The notes: generated by a model not told the origin, from the sequence alone. Numbered from the stretch's first letter, positions 43,965 through 52,605 are shown. The stretch is DNA of 61,397 nt from an uncultured Ilumatobacter sp. (GCA_905480335.1 CAJQPY010000014.1:1-61397); one strand, 5' to 3'. Made by a program: numbers and translations.

Positions 43965-45575
43965 GTGGCTGTATACGTGCCCGAAACGTTCACCTCGGAC
44001 GAAGCCGACGTTCTGCGGCGGTATTTCACCAACCTCGATGGACCAGTGTTCGCATTGGTCAACTTGCCCGAGGTGGTAAAGGGCGCGCTGTTCGCGCGTT
44101 ATAGCCGTAGCCCGAAGTCGTTGCGACGGCTCTTCCTCGATGAGTTCGTCGGCGATCTAGACATCCGCGGCGATCAATCGATTGACGCGACGATTGGGCT
44201 CGATCGAGCGGAGCAACTCTATGAGCGGGTGTTCTTCGACTATGGCGACGACTCGGTCGCCCAGCTAGGTGGCGTACACCTTGCGTGCGAGCAGGCTTCG
44301 AACCTGCTGACGAAAGTACTCGAATGGGGGCGGCTGATGAGCTACCTCGAACAGAGCACCAGGTACATCGCCTACGACAGCAGGCTCGGCGGCCGGTATC
44401 GCTACCACCGTGACCCGGCGGTACTGGCAGGCCCGCTTGGAACTCGGTACGTCGGCGACCTCGACCGGATCTTCGATGCTTACAGTCAATGCACGGAGTT
44501 TGTCACCGACCACGTTCGCTCAACGGTCGAACGTGGCCCGGACGACAGCGAGTTCGTGTACCGAACCGCAACTCGCGCAAAAGCCCTCGACGCTGTGCGT
44601 GGAATGCTTCCAGCGGCAGCCACGTCGAACGTCGGAATCTACGGCACCGGCCAGGCGTTTGAGGCGTTGTTGTTGCGAATGCGTTCGCACCAACTCCCTG
44701 AAGCTCGAGAGTATGCCGACCTGATGTTGCACGAGTTGCGCAAGGTCATTCCAAGCTTTTTGCGTCGTGTCGACATCACCGAGCGCGGTGGGCAGTGGAG
44801 CGACTACCTTGCCGACACACGCGACCGATCTGGAGACCTCGTGTCCGACTTGCTCGGCGGCACGCCGGTCGAGTCAAGTCAAGAGGTGTCGCTCGTCGAT
44901 TTCGATCCGGACGCAGAAGACAACATCCTGGCCGCCATCTGCTACCCGCACTCCTCGTTGCCGGAGTCACAGATTCTCGACCGAGTCCGTGGATTCGGGG
45001 CCGACGAGCGGGTGTCGCTTCTGAAGGCCTACATCGGTGAACGCAAGAACCGCCGACATAAGCCTGGGCGGGCTTTCGAACGGAGCTTTTACCGCTTTGA
45101 CATCCTCAGCGACTATGGCGCGTTCCGTGACATGCAGCGACACCGCATGCTCACGATCGAATGGCAGAGGCTCACCCCCAATCACGGGTACACGCGACCG
45201 GAGTTGATTGAGGAAGCGGGTGTCGGGGGTGCTTTTGATGAGACGATGCAGCGGTCCGCAGCGCTGCACGACGATTTGTTGGATGCATACCCGCAGCAGG
45301 CGTCCTATGCGGTCTCGATGGCGTACCGCATGCGCTACAACATGCAGTTTAACGTTCGCGAGGCTTTCCACATGCTGGAACTGCGGTCTTCGCCCCAAGG
45401 GCACCCCTCATATCGGCGTGTAGCGCTCGACATGCACCGTCTGATAGGAGAGCAAGCTGGGCACCGGGCGTTGGCCGAGGCGATGAGCTTTATGACGACG
45501 GAAGCCCCCGAGCTTGAGCGGCTGGAATCGGAGCGACGCGCCGAGGCCCGACGTACCCCAACAACCGAGATGTGA
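43965..45575 (+). CDS. Double-length ThyX-like protein (flavin-dependent thymidylate synthase fold)
   Basis: 536 aa, about twice a normal ThyX (220-250). The two halves each resemble ThyX. The first has WGRLMSYLEQSTRY at residues 121-134, keeping the Ser and last Arg of the ThyX motif RHRx7SxR but not RHR. The second has MQRHRMLTIEWQRLT at residues 390-404, keeping RHR but with Arg402 and Thr404 in place of the Ser and Arg. ThyX makes dTMP using FAD and tetrahydrofolate, with active sites shared between subunits, so the two halves may complement each other. It may be a genuine thymidylate synthase or a protein with altered activity; the order is unusual. Confidence 0.78.
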   Translation: MAVYVPETFTSDEADVLRRYFTNLDGPVFALVNLPEVVKGALFARYSRSPKSLRRLFLDEFVGDLDIRGDQSIDATIGLDRAEQLYERVFFDYGDDSVAQLGGVHLACEQASNLLTKVLEWGRLMSYLEQSTRYIAYDSRLGGRYRYHRDPAVLAGPLGTRYVGDLDRIFDAYSQCTEFVTDHVRSTVERGPDDSEFVYRTATRAKALDAVRGMLPAAATSNVGIYGTGQAFEALLLRMRSHQLPEAREYADLMLHELRKVIPSFLRRVDITERGGQWSDYLADTRDRSGDLVSDLLGGTPVESSQEVSLVDFDPDAEDNILAAICYPHSSLPESQILDRVRGFGADERVSLLKAYIGERKNRRHKPGRAFERSFYRFDILSDYGAFRDMQRHRMLTIEWQRLTPNHGYTRPELIEEAGVGGAFDETMQRSAALHDDLLDAYPQQASYAVSMAYRMRYNMQFNVREAFHMLELRSSPQGHPSYRRVALDMHRLIGEQAGHRALAEAMSFMTTEAPELERLESERRAEARRTPTTEM

Positions 45576-45695
45576 CTGGTGTCACAAGCTTGCTCTCCGA
45601 CGTGTGCGACGCGGCTGCGTATGCTCCGCCGGACCGACCCTGCAACCGCATGGGTTGACCGTAGGCGACACGACGATTGAGCGATCACGAGCAAC

Positions 45696-46157
45696 ATGGC
45701 TGACGACGAAATCTTGGACGATGAAACCGAAGAGGAGACGGACGACGATACCGAATCCATCGACGGCCCTGATGTGGAGGACCTCGACGACGACGACGAA
45801 TCGCCCGGGATCGGTGACGATGACGACGCCGCAGACGATGACGATGCGGCGTCCGATGAGGCACCACGAACCAAGCGCAAAAAGCGTAAGGACGATGACG
45901 ACGATGACGACGACCTCGTCGACGATGATGACGTCGAAGAGGACCTCGACAAGATCTTGAAGGATCGGCTCGTCGCGAAGGAGGATGAGGACGACGACGA
46001 AGTTGAAGAGGAACCGGCTGACTCCCGCGGTGAGGGTGGAGAACGGCTGCAACCGAAGCAGCAAAACGAGCAGTTGTGCTCGGCATGTTTTCTGCTCGTC
46101 AAGTCGTCAGCTCCGAACTGTCCCGTTGGCGACGACGACTGCCCGATTTTCTCCTGA
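45696..46157 (+). CDS. Highly acidic DUF4193-like zinc protein
   Basis: 153 aa. Residues 1-90 are almost entirely Asp/Glu with short linkers. A basic break (RTKRKKRK) is followed by more Asp. The C-terminal 40 residues contain EQLCSACFLLVKSSAP, then NCPVGDDDCPIF, a small four-cysteine zinc-binding module like that ending actinobacterial DUF4193 proteins (FTCSSCFLVHHRSQLA). DUF4193 function is unknown. The gene stands 121 bp after the ThyX-like gene. The GACGAC-rich run makes the DNA locally repetitive. Confidence 0.8.
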   Translation: MADDEILDDETEEETDDDTESIDGPDVEDLDDDDESPGIGDDDDAADDDDAASDEAPRTKRKKRKDDDDDDDDLVDDDDVEEDLDKILKDRLVAKEDEDDDEVEEEPADSRGEGGERLQPKQQNEQLCSACFLLVKSSAPNCPVGDDDCPIFS

Positions 46158-46171
46158 TCTAGAGGAGTGCA

Positions 46172-46684
46172 ATGACGCGATCAGCCGAGTCGATCGATCC
46201 GCCGGTCGCAATTCGCGCTGCTGTTGACGTGCTCGTTTTCGCGCCACTTGGGCTTGGAGCAAAGCTTGTCGAAGATGCTCCCGATGCTGTCGATCGAGCC
46301 CGACGGGAATTGTCCAACGCGCGGTTCATCGGTCGATTGGCTGTCGACCAGGGAATCAAGCAGATTCGATCTCGATTTGAGCCGTCTGAATCGAGTCCTA
46401 CCCAGTCCGCGAACAATGGCGACGTTTCCGACGATTTCGAGCCGCTGGTTCGCGCAGGCGAGATCCGTGGCTCCAACGATCTAATGACGCGTGAGTCCGT
46501 GAGGAGTGATCTGGTTGCCGGTGACCTCGCACTCCCCGATTACGACACGTTGCCGGCGATCGACATCGTCGGCAAACTTGCCACGCTCGATGACGTCTCA
46601 CGCGATGCGATCGAGCGCTACGAGTTGGCGAATCGCCAGCGTCGAACAGTGCTGGGGAAGCTTGCACAGTTGGCAGAAGGGTGA
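46172..46684 (+). CDS. Hypothetical protein with YDTLPA C-terminal domain
   Basis: 170 aa. The N-terminal half is amphipathic (VDVLVFAPLGLGAKLVEDAP, then DAVDRARRELSNARFIG), the centre is disordered, and the C-terminal 45 residues (LPDYDTLPAIDIVGKLATLD, then RYELANRQRRTVLGKL) match a domain found in several actinobacterial proteins, including lipid-droplet-associated ones, where it reads YDELxxxxxxxxLxxLxxxELxxVxxYE. ATG 46172 has AGAGGAG 5 bases upstream. It overlaps the GNAT gene by 4 bp. Function unknown. Confidence 0.68.
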   Translation: MTRSAESIDPPVAIRAAVDVLVFAPLGLGAKLVEDAPDAVDRARRELSNARFIGRLAVDQGIKQIRSRFEPSESSPTQSANNGDVSDDFEPLVRAGEIRGSNDLMTRESVRSDLVAGDLALPDYDTLPAIDIVGKLATLDDVSRDAIERYELANRQRRTVLGKLAQLAEG

Positions 46685-47139
46685 TCGACCCCGATGTCCG
46701 TCCTGTCGATCCCGACAGCGGCGATGACCTGGCGCAATTGGTCTTGCTTGAACGCGAGGCGCGTGCTGCGCTGATCGGACAGCGTGGGGGCGACCGCTGG
46801 CTCATCGAGCATGCGGAAGTCGGCGTGAAATGGCCCGATCGGTGTCGAACAGACGGGGTAGACGTGTTGGTTGCCCACATTGACGATGTTGTCGTGGGCT
46901 ACCTCAGCGGGTTCTTGGGTGACGATCGGATCATTCGCGTCGATCAAGTCTGGGTGACGCCACTCGCTCGTGAGAATGGGTTCGGCGACGCATTGCTTGC
47001 AGTCCTGATCGAACGCGCAAAAGGACTTGGTGCCGTGGCGGTTGAAGGCGAGTCACTGCCGGGGGACCGGCACACGAAGAATCTCTATGAACGGGCGGGA
47101 ATCGTTGCGCGGCTAATCACAACCTTCCGCGAATTCTGA
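46681..47139 (+). CDS. GNAT-family N-acetyltransferase
   Basis: 152 aa. The acetyl-CoA-binding motif A appears as IRVDQVWVTPLARENGFGDA, with LLAVLIERAKGLGAVAVEG after it, and motif B as DRHTKNLYERAGIVARLI. A small GNAT with N-terminal disordered tail. The acceptor (protein N-terminus, amino group or small molecule) cannot be told from sequence. GTG 46681 overlaps the previous gene's stop. It is convergent with the crotonase gene, with a 3-bp gap. Confidence 0.87.
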   Translation: MIDPDVRPVDPDSGDDLAQLVLLEREARAALIGQRGGDRWLIEHAEVGVKWPDRCRTDGVDVLVAHIDDVVVGYLSGFLGDDRIIRVDQVWVTPLARENGFGDALLAVLIERAKGLGAVAVEGESLPGDRHTKNLYERAGIVARLITTFREF

Positions 47140-47142
47140 CAG

Positions 47143-47928
47143 TCAGCGACCCGTCCATTCGGGTGAGCGCTTCTCGATGAACGCGGTCAGGCCTTCCTTC
47201 AGGTCCTCCGACGACATTACGGTCCCCATAGCCGAGTTCGTCATCTTTTTAAGTGCGTCGTCGTCCTCGTATTCGCTTGCCAAAACGACTTTCCGACTTT
47301 CCCAGACCGCCAGCGGCGCGTTTGCAGTGATTTGCTCCGCGAGTCGTATCGCCTCGCTGGTCGCTTCGCCTGGCTCAACGAGGCGCGACACAAGCCCTAG
47401 TTCGTAGGCGCGGGCCGCCGGAATCGGCTCGCCCGTTAGAATGGCCTCCATCGCTGCGGACTTTCCGATGGCGCGCGGGAGTCGGAAGAGTCCGCCGGCA
47501 CCTGCGACGAGATTACGTTTAACCTCGGCCAGGCCGAATGCCGATTGCGTGGTGGCGACCACAAGATCGGCGGCGAGGACGATTTCGCAGCCGCCTGCCG
47601 TTGCGAGGCCATCGACGGCCGCTATTACGGGCTTCTTTCGTTCGCGGTACACGAAGCCAGCGAAGTTGCCGCGAGTGGTGGCAAGACGTGCGGCATCGCC
47701 GCTGTTGATCGCCTTGAGGTCTGCACCGGCACAGAACACGGGCTTGGATTGTCCTTCCGTGTTTGCCTGGAGCACTCCGATCCAAACCTCGTCATCGGCC
47801 TCCATCTGATCAATGGCGGATTCCATGGCTTCGGCAACGTCCCCGTTGATGGCGTTGCGCGCCTCAGGACGATTCAGGGTGATGAGGGCAGTGCGCCCGC
47901 GGGTTTCGTAGGTGACGATGTCTGACAT
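47143..47928 (-). CDS. Enoyl-CoA hydratase/isomerase (crotonase family)
   Basis: 261 aa. Crotonase fold: TLNRPEARNAINGDVAEAME at the N-terminus, then the oxyanion-hole segment PVFCAGADLKAIN and the second site AAVDGLATAGGCEIVLAADL, in which one conserved catalytic Glu is not obvious (Gly/Ala-rich here). The C-terminal helical part is normal. It would act on acyl-CoA double bonds or isomerise them; substrate unknown. The minus-strand gene is convergent with the GNAT gene. The TACGCT -10 box sits eight bases upstream of the start. Confidence 0.88.
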   Translation of the reverse strand: MSDIVTYETRGRTALITLNRPEARNAINGDVAEAMESAIDQMEADDEVWIGVLQANTEGQSKPVFCAGADLKAINSGDAARLATTRGNFAGFVYRERKKPVIAAVDGLATAGGCEIVLAADLVVATTQSAFGLAEVKRNLVAGAGGLFRLPRAIGKSAAMEAILTGEPIPAARAYELGLVSRLVEPGEATSEAIRLAEQITANAPLAVWESRKVVLASEYEDDDALKKMTNSAMGTVMSSEDLKEGLTAFIEKRSPEWTGR

Positions 47929-47936
47929 GGCCCTTG

Positions 47937-47942
47937 AGCGTA
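47937..47942 (-). promoter_or_regulatory. -10 box TACGCT, leaderless start of the crotonase gene
   Basis: On the minus strand this TANNNT hexamer ends 8 bases before ATG 47928. Confidence 0.5.
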
Positions 47943-48013
47943 GAACCAGAGTCGGCGAGGTTACGAATTACGCTGTGTCGAGTAAGTCGCCCGGCCCGCC
48001 CTGCGTGGGTGGC

Positions 48014-49582
48014 TCATGCGTCGTCAAGGGCTTCCGATGCGCTTGCGTCAAGCTCCGAAGTCGATGACGGCTGGCCGGTGGCCCGTTCGCTGGTGGCTTG
48101 TGTTGCCACCGGTCGCTCTACATCAGAGTCGAGCGCTGCAATTTCTGCTTTCTCGGACGCAGCCGGCGGCGCGTCCGGCGCGGAAGCGCCAGACGTAGAA
48201 GCAGTTTGCAGGGGAGCATTGTCCGACCCTGCCTTGGGTGAGGCAAGCTTCGGCGCTGATTTGTCATCTGGGGACTTGGCGGTGCCTGGAGCAGGCTTTG
48301 ATGTGCGTTCGGATCGCTTGTCGCCACCGCTATCCCGAGCGCCGGGCTTCTTACGCTTGTCGTTGCGCGGCCCGGGGCGTAGTGGTTTCGGTCGCGGTGC
48401 CCCGGCTGGAACCTCGACACCGAGCAGCGCAGCGATCTGTGGAAGTAAGGGGCCGAGTCGCAGTGCGGTCTTGCGAAGATCGTCGGTGATGGTGGTTGGT
48501 GGGGCAATCGGCGTCACCAGCGCCCTGACAGGAGAGAAGGCGGCGGCTTCCATCACTGCAGCCCAACGGTCTGACGAATCGTCTGCGGTGAGCCCGGCGG
48601 TGGCCGCAGCGCCAAGTTTGCGCGCTAGCTCGGGCGGGAACATGACCCCGGCTTTCGGAGGCTGCGATGAGAGTCGAAGTGCCCGAATCGATCGTCCGAC
48701 ACTGAGGGCAGTATCGACGTCCTCAAGCCATAGTTTTAGCTCGTGGTCCTGCTTCTTGACCAGGTCTGCTTTCAGCTTGGTCGCAAGTTCCCGCGTCGAC
48801 TCGTCTCGGGCGACGATCGGGTCGTCGCCCGCTGCAACCACACTGCGAAGATCACGCAGATCAAGATTTTCCATTTGACGTTGGGCGGCCTCGGCTCGGT
48901 CGAGCCAGTCGGCGACGCGGAGCTTCGGAATGAGCCCTTCGGCCATCTTGAGTACGCTTTCTTCGGGCATGGTTGGCTTGCCGTCAGCTGCGAGCTTCTT
49001 ATTGTCCTCGGAAAGACGAGTTCGCACGGCAGCCATGCCCTGGATCGCGAGTTCGGCGATGGGACGCTGCTCCTCGGGGATTTGTGCGAGGACCTCATTA
49101 CGCCGGGCCTTGCCGGGCCGAAGCCGTTTCGGCTTCGGGCGCTGGGGGACTTCAGGTGGTGGATCGAAATGAGGACGGCGGGGCGCGCGACGCTCGTTCT
49201 GATTTTCTCCGCTACGACTGCGTCCGCCCTTATTGTCTCGCCGACCCCGCTTACCATCGCGTCCACCTCGGCCGTCGCGTCCACCTCGGTCGCTCCGATC
49301 CGACTTGGCGCGGGTTTCGATGACAGCTTGGAAGTTCTCTTCAACAGGAAGGAGTTCGAGCAGGTCGGAGGACGGCTTTTCGCGACCTTTGAGTACCGAC
49401 GTGACTTCGATGCCATCGAGCTCTTGCTCGACTTCAACTTTGAGGACGTCTCCAACTTTCGCGCCGTCGGGGAGGAGTCCCCCGTCAAGCACGCCCTTCG
49501 GCACTCGGGCTCCGGCTGCACGCCATGTCCAAGAGTTGTCGGCGAGCGCGCTCGTCAACTCGATGTCAATCCTGCGAGGCAT
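48014..49582 (-). CDS. Large disordered basic protein, possible RNA-binding
   Basis: 522 aa from ATG 49582. Residues 1-70 look like a small beta-rich domain (OB/S1-like: KVGDVLKVEVEQELDGIEV). Residues 85-130 are RGG-type (GGRDGRGGRDGKRGRRDNKG), followed by an Arg/Pro-rich stretch (RRPHFDPPPEVPQRPKPKRL). Residues about 165-365 form a helical core (EVLAQIPEEQRPIAELAIQG, RELATKLKADLVKKQDHELK) and the tail is long and disordered. I recognise no family. The RGG part suggests RNA binding. The open frame reaches 49645, but a TACCTT -10 box eight bases before ATG 49582 supports the shorter start. Confidence 0.78.
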   Translation of the reverse strand: MPRRIDIELTSALADNSWTWRAAGARVPKGVLDGGLLPDGAKVGDVLKVEVEQELDGIEVTSVLKGREKPSSDLLELLPVEENFQAVIETRAKSDRSDRGGRDGRGGRDGKRGRRDNKGGRSRSGENQNERRAPRRPHFDPPPEVPQRPKPKRLRPGKARRNEVLAQIPEEQRPIAELAIQGMAAVRTRLSEDNKKLAADGKPTMPEESVLKMAEGLIPKLRVADWLDRAEAAQRQMENLDLRDLRSVVAAGDDPIVARDESTRELATKLKADLVKKQDHELKLWLEDVDTALSVGRSIRALRLSSQPPKAGVMFPPELARKLGAAATAGLTADDSSDRWAAVMEAAAFSPVRALVTPIAPPTTITDDLRKTALRLGPLLPQIAALLGVEVPAGAPRPKPLRPGPRNDKRKKPGARDSGGDKRSERTSKPAPGTAKSPDDKSAPKLASPKAGSDNAPLQTASTSGASAPDAPPAASEKAEIAALDSDVERPVATQATSERATGQPSSTSELDASASEALDDA

Positions 49583-49590
49583 GGTGGTCA

Positions 49591-49596
49591 AAGGTA
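49591..49596 (-). promoter_or_regulatory. -10 box TACCTT, leaderless start of the RGG-type protein gene
   Basis: On the minus strand this TANNNT hexamer ends 8 bases before ATG 49582. Confidence 0.5.
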
Positions 49597-49625
49597 CCGG
49601 TTCGCGGTCCGAGAAACCATCTCGA

Positions 49626-49631
49626 TACCGT
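49626..49631 (+). promoter_or_regulatory. -10 box TACCGT, leaderless start of the gamma-CA-like gene
   Basis: This TANNNT hexamer ends 6 bases before GTG 49638. Confidence 0.5.
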
Positions 49632-49637
49632 GCAGGT

Positions 49638-50156
49638 GTGGCCATCTATGCGCTCGGTGAACAGGAACCTTCAATCAGCGGTGAGGCTTTTGTTCACCCT
49701 GAGGCCACGGTTATCGGGTCGGTGACGCTCGGAGCACTGTCGTCTGTGTGGCCAGGCGCGGTCCTCAGGGGGGACGGGGGCGAGATCCTCATCGGCGAAC
49801 GCACGAGCGTTCAGGACAACGCTGTGCTGCACACCACGCCGCAGTGGCCGACGATGGTGGGCGATGATTGTGTGCTCGGTCACCTGATCCACCTCGAGGG
49901 GTGCTCTATCGAGGATCACGTTCTCATCGGTAACGGGTCCATGGTGCTTCACCGCTGTGTTATTCGCACCGGTTCGATCGTTGCGGCGAACGCTGTGGTG
50001 CTTAATGACACCGAGGTCCCCACTGGAGCGATCGCTGTTGGAACGCCTGCCACGATCAAGGAGGGTCGAGCCCGTCGTAAGGACATCGATGAGGGGAGCC
50101 GGGAGTACATCCGTCGTGCGATTCGGTATCGGACGGACCTTCGTCGACTCGACTGA
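49638..50156 (+). CDS. Gamma-carbonic-anhydrase-like left-handed beta-helix protein
   Basis: 172 aa. Hexapeptide-repeat left-handed beta helix of the gamma-CA/PaaY/YrdA family: PEATVIGSVTLGALSSVWPG, TSVQDNAVLHTT, GHLIHLEGCSIEDHVLIGNG and GSIVAANAVVLNDTEVPTGA. The His of LHTT and GHL are in place, but the third zinc-ligand His is Glu (HLEGC instead of HGC, although another His lies two residues before). It may bind metal differently or act as a transferase. The start GTG 49638 fits a TACCGT -10 box six bases upstream; longer frames run through the divergent gene. Confidence 0.85.
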   Translation: MAIYALGEQEPSISGEAFVHPEATVIGSVTLGALSSVWPGAVLRGDGGEILIGERTSVQDNAVLHTTPQWPTMVGDDCVLGHLIHLEGCSIEDHVLIGNGSMVLHRCVIRTGSIVAANAVVLNDTEVPTGAIAVGTPATIKEGRARRKDIDEGSREYIRRAIRYRTDLRRLD

Positions 50157-50182
50157 GCAAGGATCGACGGTCGACACGTCGT

Positions 50183-51073
50183 TTAAGTCCTATCGATCAT
50201 CGAGCGCACCGCATCTTCACGGGGGAGCGAGGGCACTGCCCCTGCGATGGTTGTGGCGAGTGCCCCTGCGGCGCTGGCCCATCGAACGCTTGTCGACAGG
50301 TCGTCGCCTACCGCAAGTCGAGCAGCGAGATAGCCGCAAAATGCATCGCCGGCACCGGTGGTGTCGACCGGGATAACTTGAAATGGTGTCTGCGTCGTTG
50401 ACTGGCCGCCGCTGTGGATGCAAGCACCCTGAGCCCCGAGTGTTGTAACGACTGCGCCCACGCCGGAAGCGAACAGATGGCCGATTCCTCCAATGACGTC
50501 AGCCTCGTGTTCGTTCGGCACGATCAGCGAGGCTGTTGCAATCGTCGAGTCCGGAAGTTCGACTGCCGGTGCGGGATTAAGGATCGTGGTCGATCCCACT
50601 GCGCGTGCCGCCGTCAATGCGTCGTCGACGGTGCCGACCGGCACCTCAAGTTGAGCAAGGACGGCTTTACCCTCTGGTGGGGCCACATCAGGCCACACTA
50701 GGTGGCCGTTCGCTCCCGGCACCACCACGATCGAGTTCTCGGCGTTGTCGTCGACAGCGATCAACGCTCTTCCCGTGGGGGCACCGGTAACAGTTAGCAG
50801 CCAGCGTTCGTCGATTCCTTCGGCACGTACAACGTCGCGGAGTCGACGCCCGGCGTCGTCGTCACCAACGGCTCCTACGAAAGCGACTAGGGCCCCGGCG
50901 CGAGCAGCTGCAACCGCCTGGTTGAGTCCCTTGCCGCCCGGAAACTCCTGGTAGTCGGAACCTGAGACCGTCTCTCCAGGCCCAGGAAGACGCTGCGTTC
51001 GAACGACGAGATCAAGGTTGAGGCTGCCGACGACGACGACGTCGAACCCGTTAGCTGGCGCGGGCTCGGACAC
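50183..51073 (-). CDS. rbsK: Ribokinase (PfkB family)
   Basis: 296 aa. PfkB carbohydrate kinase: VVVVGSLNLDLVVRTQRLPG near the N-terminus (VGSxNxD of ribokinases), FPGGKGLNQAVAAARAGA (signature 1 with GGKGxNQA), and DTTGAGDAFCGYLAARLAVG (signature 2, with the catalytic Asp). It phosphorylates ribose at O5 or a related sugar. It overlaps the upstream whiB gene by 23 bp on the same strand, so the two may be translated from one message. Close to the usual length of 300-310. Confidence 0.92.
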   Translation of the reverse strand: MSEPAPANGFDVVVVGSLNLDLVVRTQRLPGPGETVSGSDYQEFPGGKGLNQAVAAARAGALVAFVGAVGDDDAGRRLRDVVRAEGIDERWLLTVTGAPTGRALIAVDDNAENSIVVVPGANGHLVWPDVAPPEGKAVLAQLEVPVGTVDDALTAARAVGSTTILNPAPAVELPDSTIATASLIVPNEHEADVIGGIGHLFASGVGAVVTTLGAQGACIHSGGQSTTQTPFQVIPVDTTGAGDAFCGYLAARLAVGDDLSTSVRWASAAGALATTIAGAVPSLPREDAVRSMIDRT

Positions 51074-51350
51074 CGATGGGTGCGATTAGTCGGAACCCGG
51101 CGGCGTGGCGTTCGTCCTCCGACTCGCCACCCCAGAAACCGTATTCGTGGTGGTCTCTCGCAAAATCCATGCAATCCGTGCGTACAGAACAGCCGGCGCA
51201 GATTGCTTCGGCTGCAGATTCTCGGCGTTCTCGCGACTGCGGCCGCTCGGCTGCAGTCGGGAAGAACAGATGTGTCAGGCCCTTGCAGGCCCCTTCGCTC
51301 ATCCAGTCATCCGCTTCAATCAGCGCGGCTGGCAGGTCGATTGTTGTCAT
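51051..51350 (-). CDS. WhiB-family iron-sulfur transcription factor
   Basis: 99 aa. Four cluster cysteines are in WhiB order: one in GACKGLTHLFFP, then AICAGCSVRTDC (C-x2-C-x5-C). The GFWGGESEDERHAA segment that follows is the WhiB beta-turn and sigma-contact region, with a basic C-terminus. These 4Fe-4S proteins bind sigma factor SigA and respond to oxygen, NO or redox state. It belongs to the WhiB1/2-type short members; I do not assign the paralogue. A GGGGGGA ribosome site lies upstream of ATG 51350. rbsK overlaps its 3' end by 23 bp. Confidence 0.93.
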   Translation of the reverse strand: MTTIDLPAALIEADDWMSEGACKGLTHLFFPTAAERPQSRERRESAAEAICAGCSVRTDCMDFARDHHEYGFWGGESEDERHAAGFRLIAPIGVRARAS

Positions 51351-51472
51351 GAACTCGTTCCCCCCGAGTGTTTTGCGACCGACGACCTTCCCCAGGCCGA
51401 CAGTCTTTCCGACGTTGCGAGGAGGAGAGTAGAGGAAATCAACCGGTCAGTCAATTGTCCTCTGCAAGCTTT

Positions 51473-52549
51473 TCAACGGTCGCTGTCAGCGCTGCCGGAG
51501 ATGGCTCTGACGCCTGAGGCGAAGCGCTTGACATCGCGCTCCGTGGTGTCCCATGCGGTCATCCAGCGAACTTGTTGCACGGTCACGTCCCAGTCCCAGA
51601 AGAAGCACCAGTCACGTAGCAATTCGATCCAGCCGTGAGGGAGTCGCGGAAACAAGCTGTTGACCTCGGGTGGTGTCCCGAGTTCGACACCTGGAATCTC
51701 GGCCACGAGGTGGTGCAGGTTCGTTGCCATTTTGTTGGAATGTCGGCCGAGTTCAATCCACAGCTCGTCATGGAGGAGGGCGTTGAACTGCGCCGAGAGG
51801 TACCGCATCTTCGACGGCAGCTGGGTGACCTGTTTGCGGACGTATTCGGATCCAGTGGCCAGCATCGGGTCGAGGAAGACGACGGCTTCGGCGCCGAACG
51901 CTCCGTTCTTTGTGCCGCCGAAGCTGATCACGTCGACGCCCGCATCAATCGTGAAGCTGCGAAGAGTCGTTCGGTCACCTCCCAGAGCGGCGGTGGCGTT
52001 GGCGATGCGTGCACCGTCGAGGTGAACGAGCATTCCCATGCGGTGGGCAGCATCGCACACAGCTGCGATTTCGGCGGGGGTGTACAGCGTCCCCAACTCG
52101 GTGGGCTGGGTCAGCGACACGATGCCAGGCTGAACGTGGTGCTGGACGCCTTGCAGGTGTCCGGTGCTCTCGACCATCTCGGGTGTGATCTTGGCGTCGG
52201 GCGAGGGGAGTTCGATGAGCTTTGTGCCGAGCGTACGTTCAGGGGCACCGGTCTCGTCGGCGGCAATATGCGACCAGTTGGTGCAAACAATCGCATGATG
52301 TGGTCCGGTCAGCGTTCCCATCAAGGTGGCCAGCGCAGCGATATTGGCTCCCGTTCCGTTGAAGCACACGCGAGTCGTGACGTCGGCGCCGAACAGGTCG
52401 CGGAACCGGGCCTCGCACTCCTGTGTGTGGTCGTCGGCGCCGTAGGCGAGCACATGGCCTGCATTCGCGGCGATAACCGCCTCGACAACAGCGGGATGCG
52501 CGCCGGCAGCGTTGTCGCTGGCAAACGCGCGGTCAGGAGCGGGGGGCAT
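51473..52549 (-). CDS. ltaE: Low-specificity threonine aldolase (PLP enzyme)
   Basis: 358 aa. PLP-dependent fold type I: FASDNAAGAHPAVVEAVIAA (N-terminal signature), CFNGTGANIAAL, MLVHLDGARIANATAALG with the PLP-binding Asp, and VISFGGTKNGAFGAEAVVF with the Schiff-base Lys. It cleaves threonine to glycine and acetaldehyde, and would feed glycine to the glycine cleavage genes at the right edge. ATG 52549 is preferred over GTG 52558 because GGAG lies about ten bases upstream of the ATG and too close to the GTG. It is divergent from the zinc-finger gene. Confidence 0.9.
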   Translation of the reverse strand: MPPAPDRAFASDNAAGAHPAVVEAVIAANAGHVLAYGADDHTQECEARFRDLFGADVTTRVCFNGTGANIAALATLMGTLTGPHHAIVCTNWSHIAADETGAPERTLGTKLIELPSPDAKITPEMVESTGHLQGVQHHVQPGIVSLTQPTELGTLYTPAEIAAVCDAAHRMGMLVHLDGARIANATAALGGDRTTLRSFTIDAGVDVISFGGTKNGAFGAEAVVFLDPMLATGSEYVRKQVTQLPSKMRYLSAQFNALLHDELWIELGRHSNKMATNLHHLVAEIPGVELGTPPEVNSLFPRLPHGWIELLRDWCFFWDWDVTVQQVRWMTAWDTTERDVKRFASGVRAISGSADSDR

Positions 52550-52599
52550 GTCGATCACGCTCCGAGTCTCGCAGGCGCCGACTGTAAATTGACCACTGC

Positions 52600-52605
52600 T
52601 ATTGT
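52600..52605 (+). promoter_or_regulatory. -10 box TATTGT, leaderless start of the zinc-finger gene
   Basis: This TANNNT hexamer ends 6 bases before ATG 52612. Confidence 0.5.

Noticed and set aside
47934..48878. Plus-strand open frame of about 314 codons opposite the RGG-type gene
   Set aside because: It is Ser/Arg-rich with no motifs; the minus frame has a recognisable start, promoter and RGG structure.
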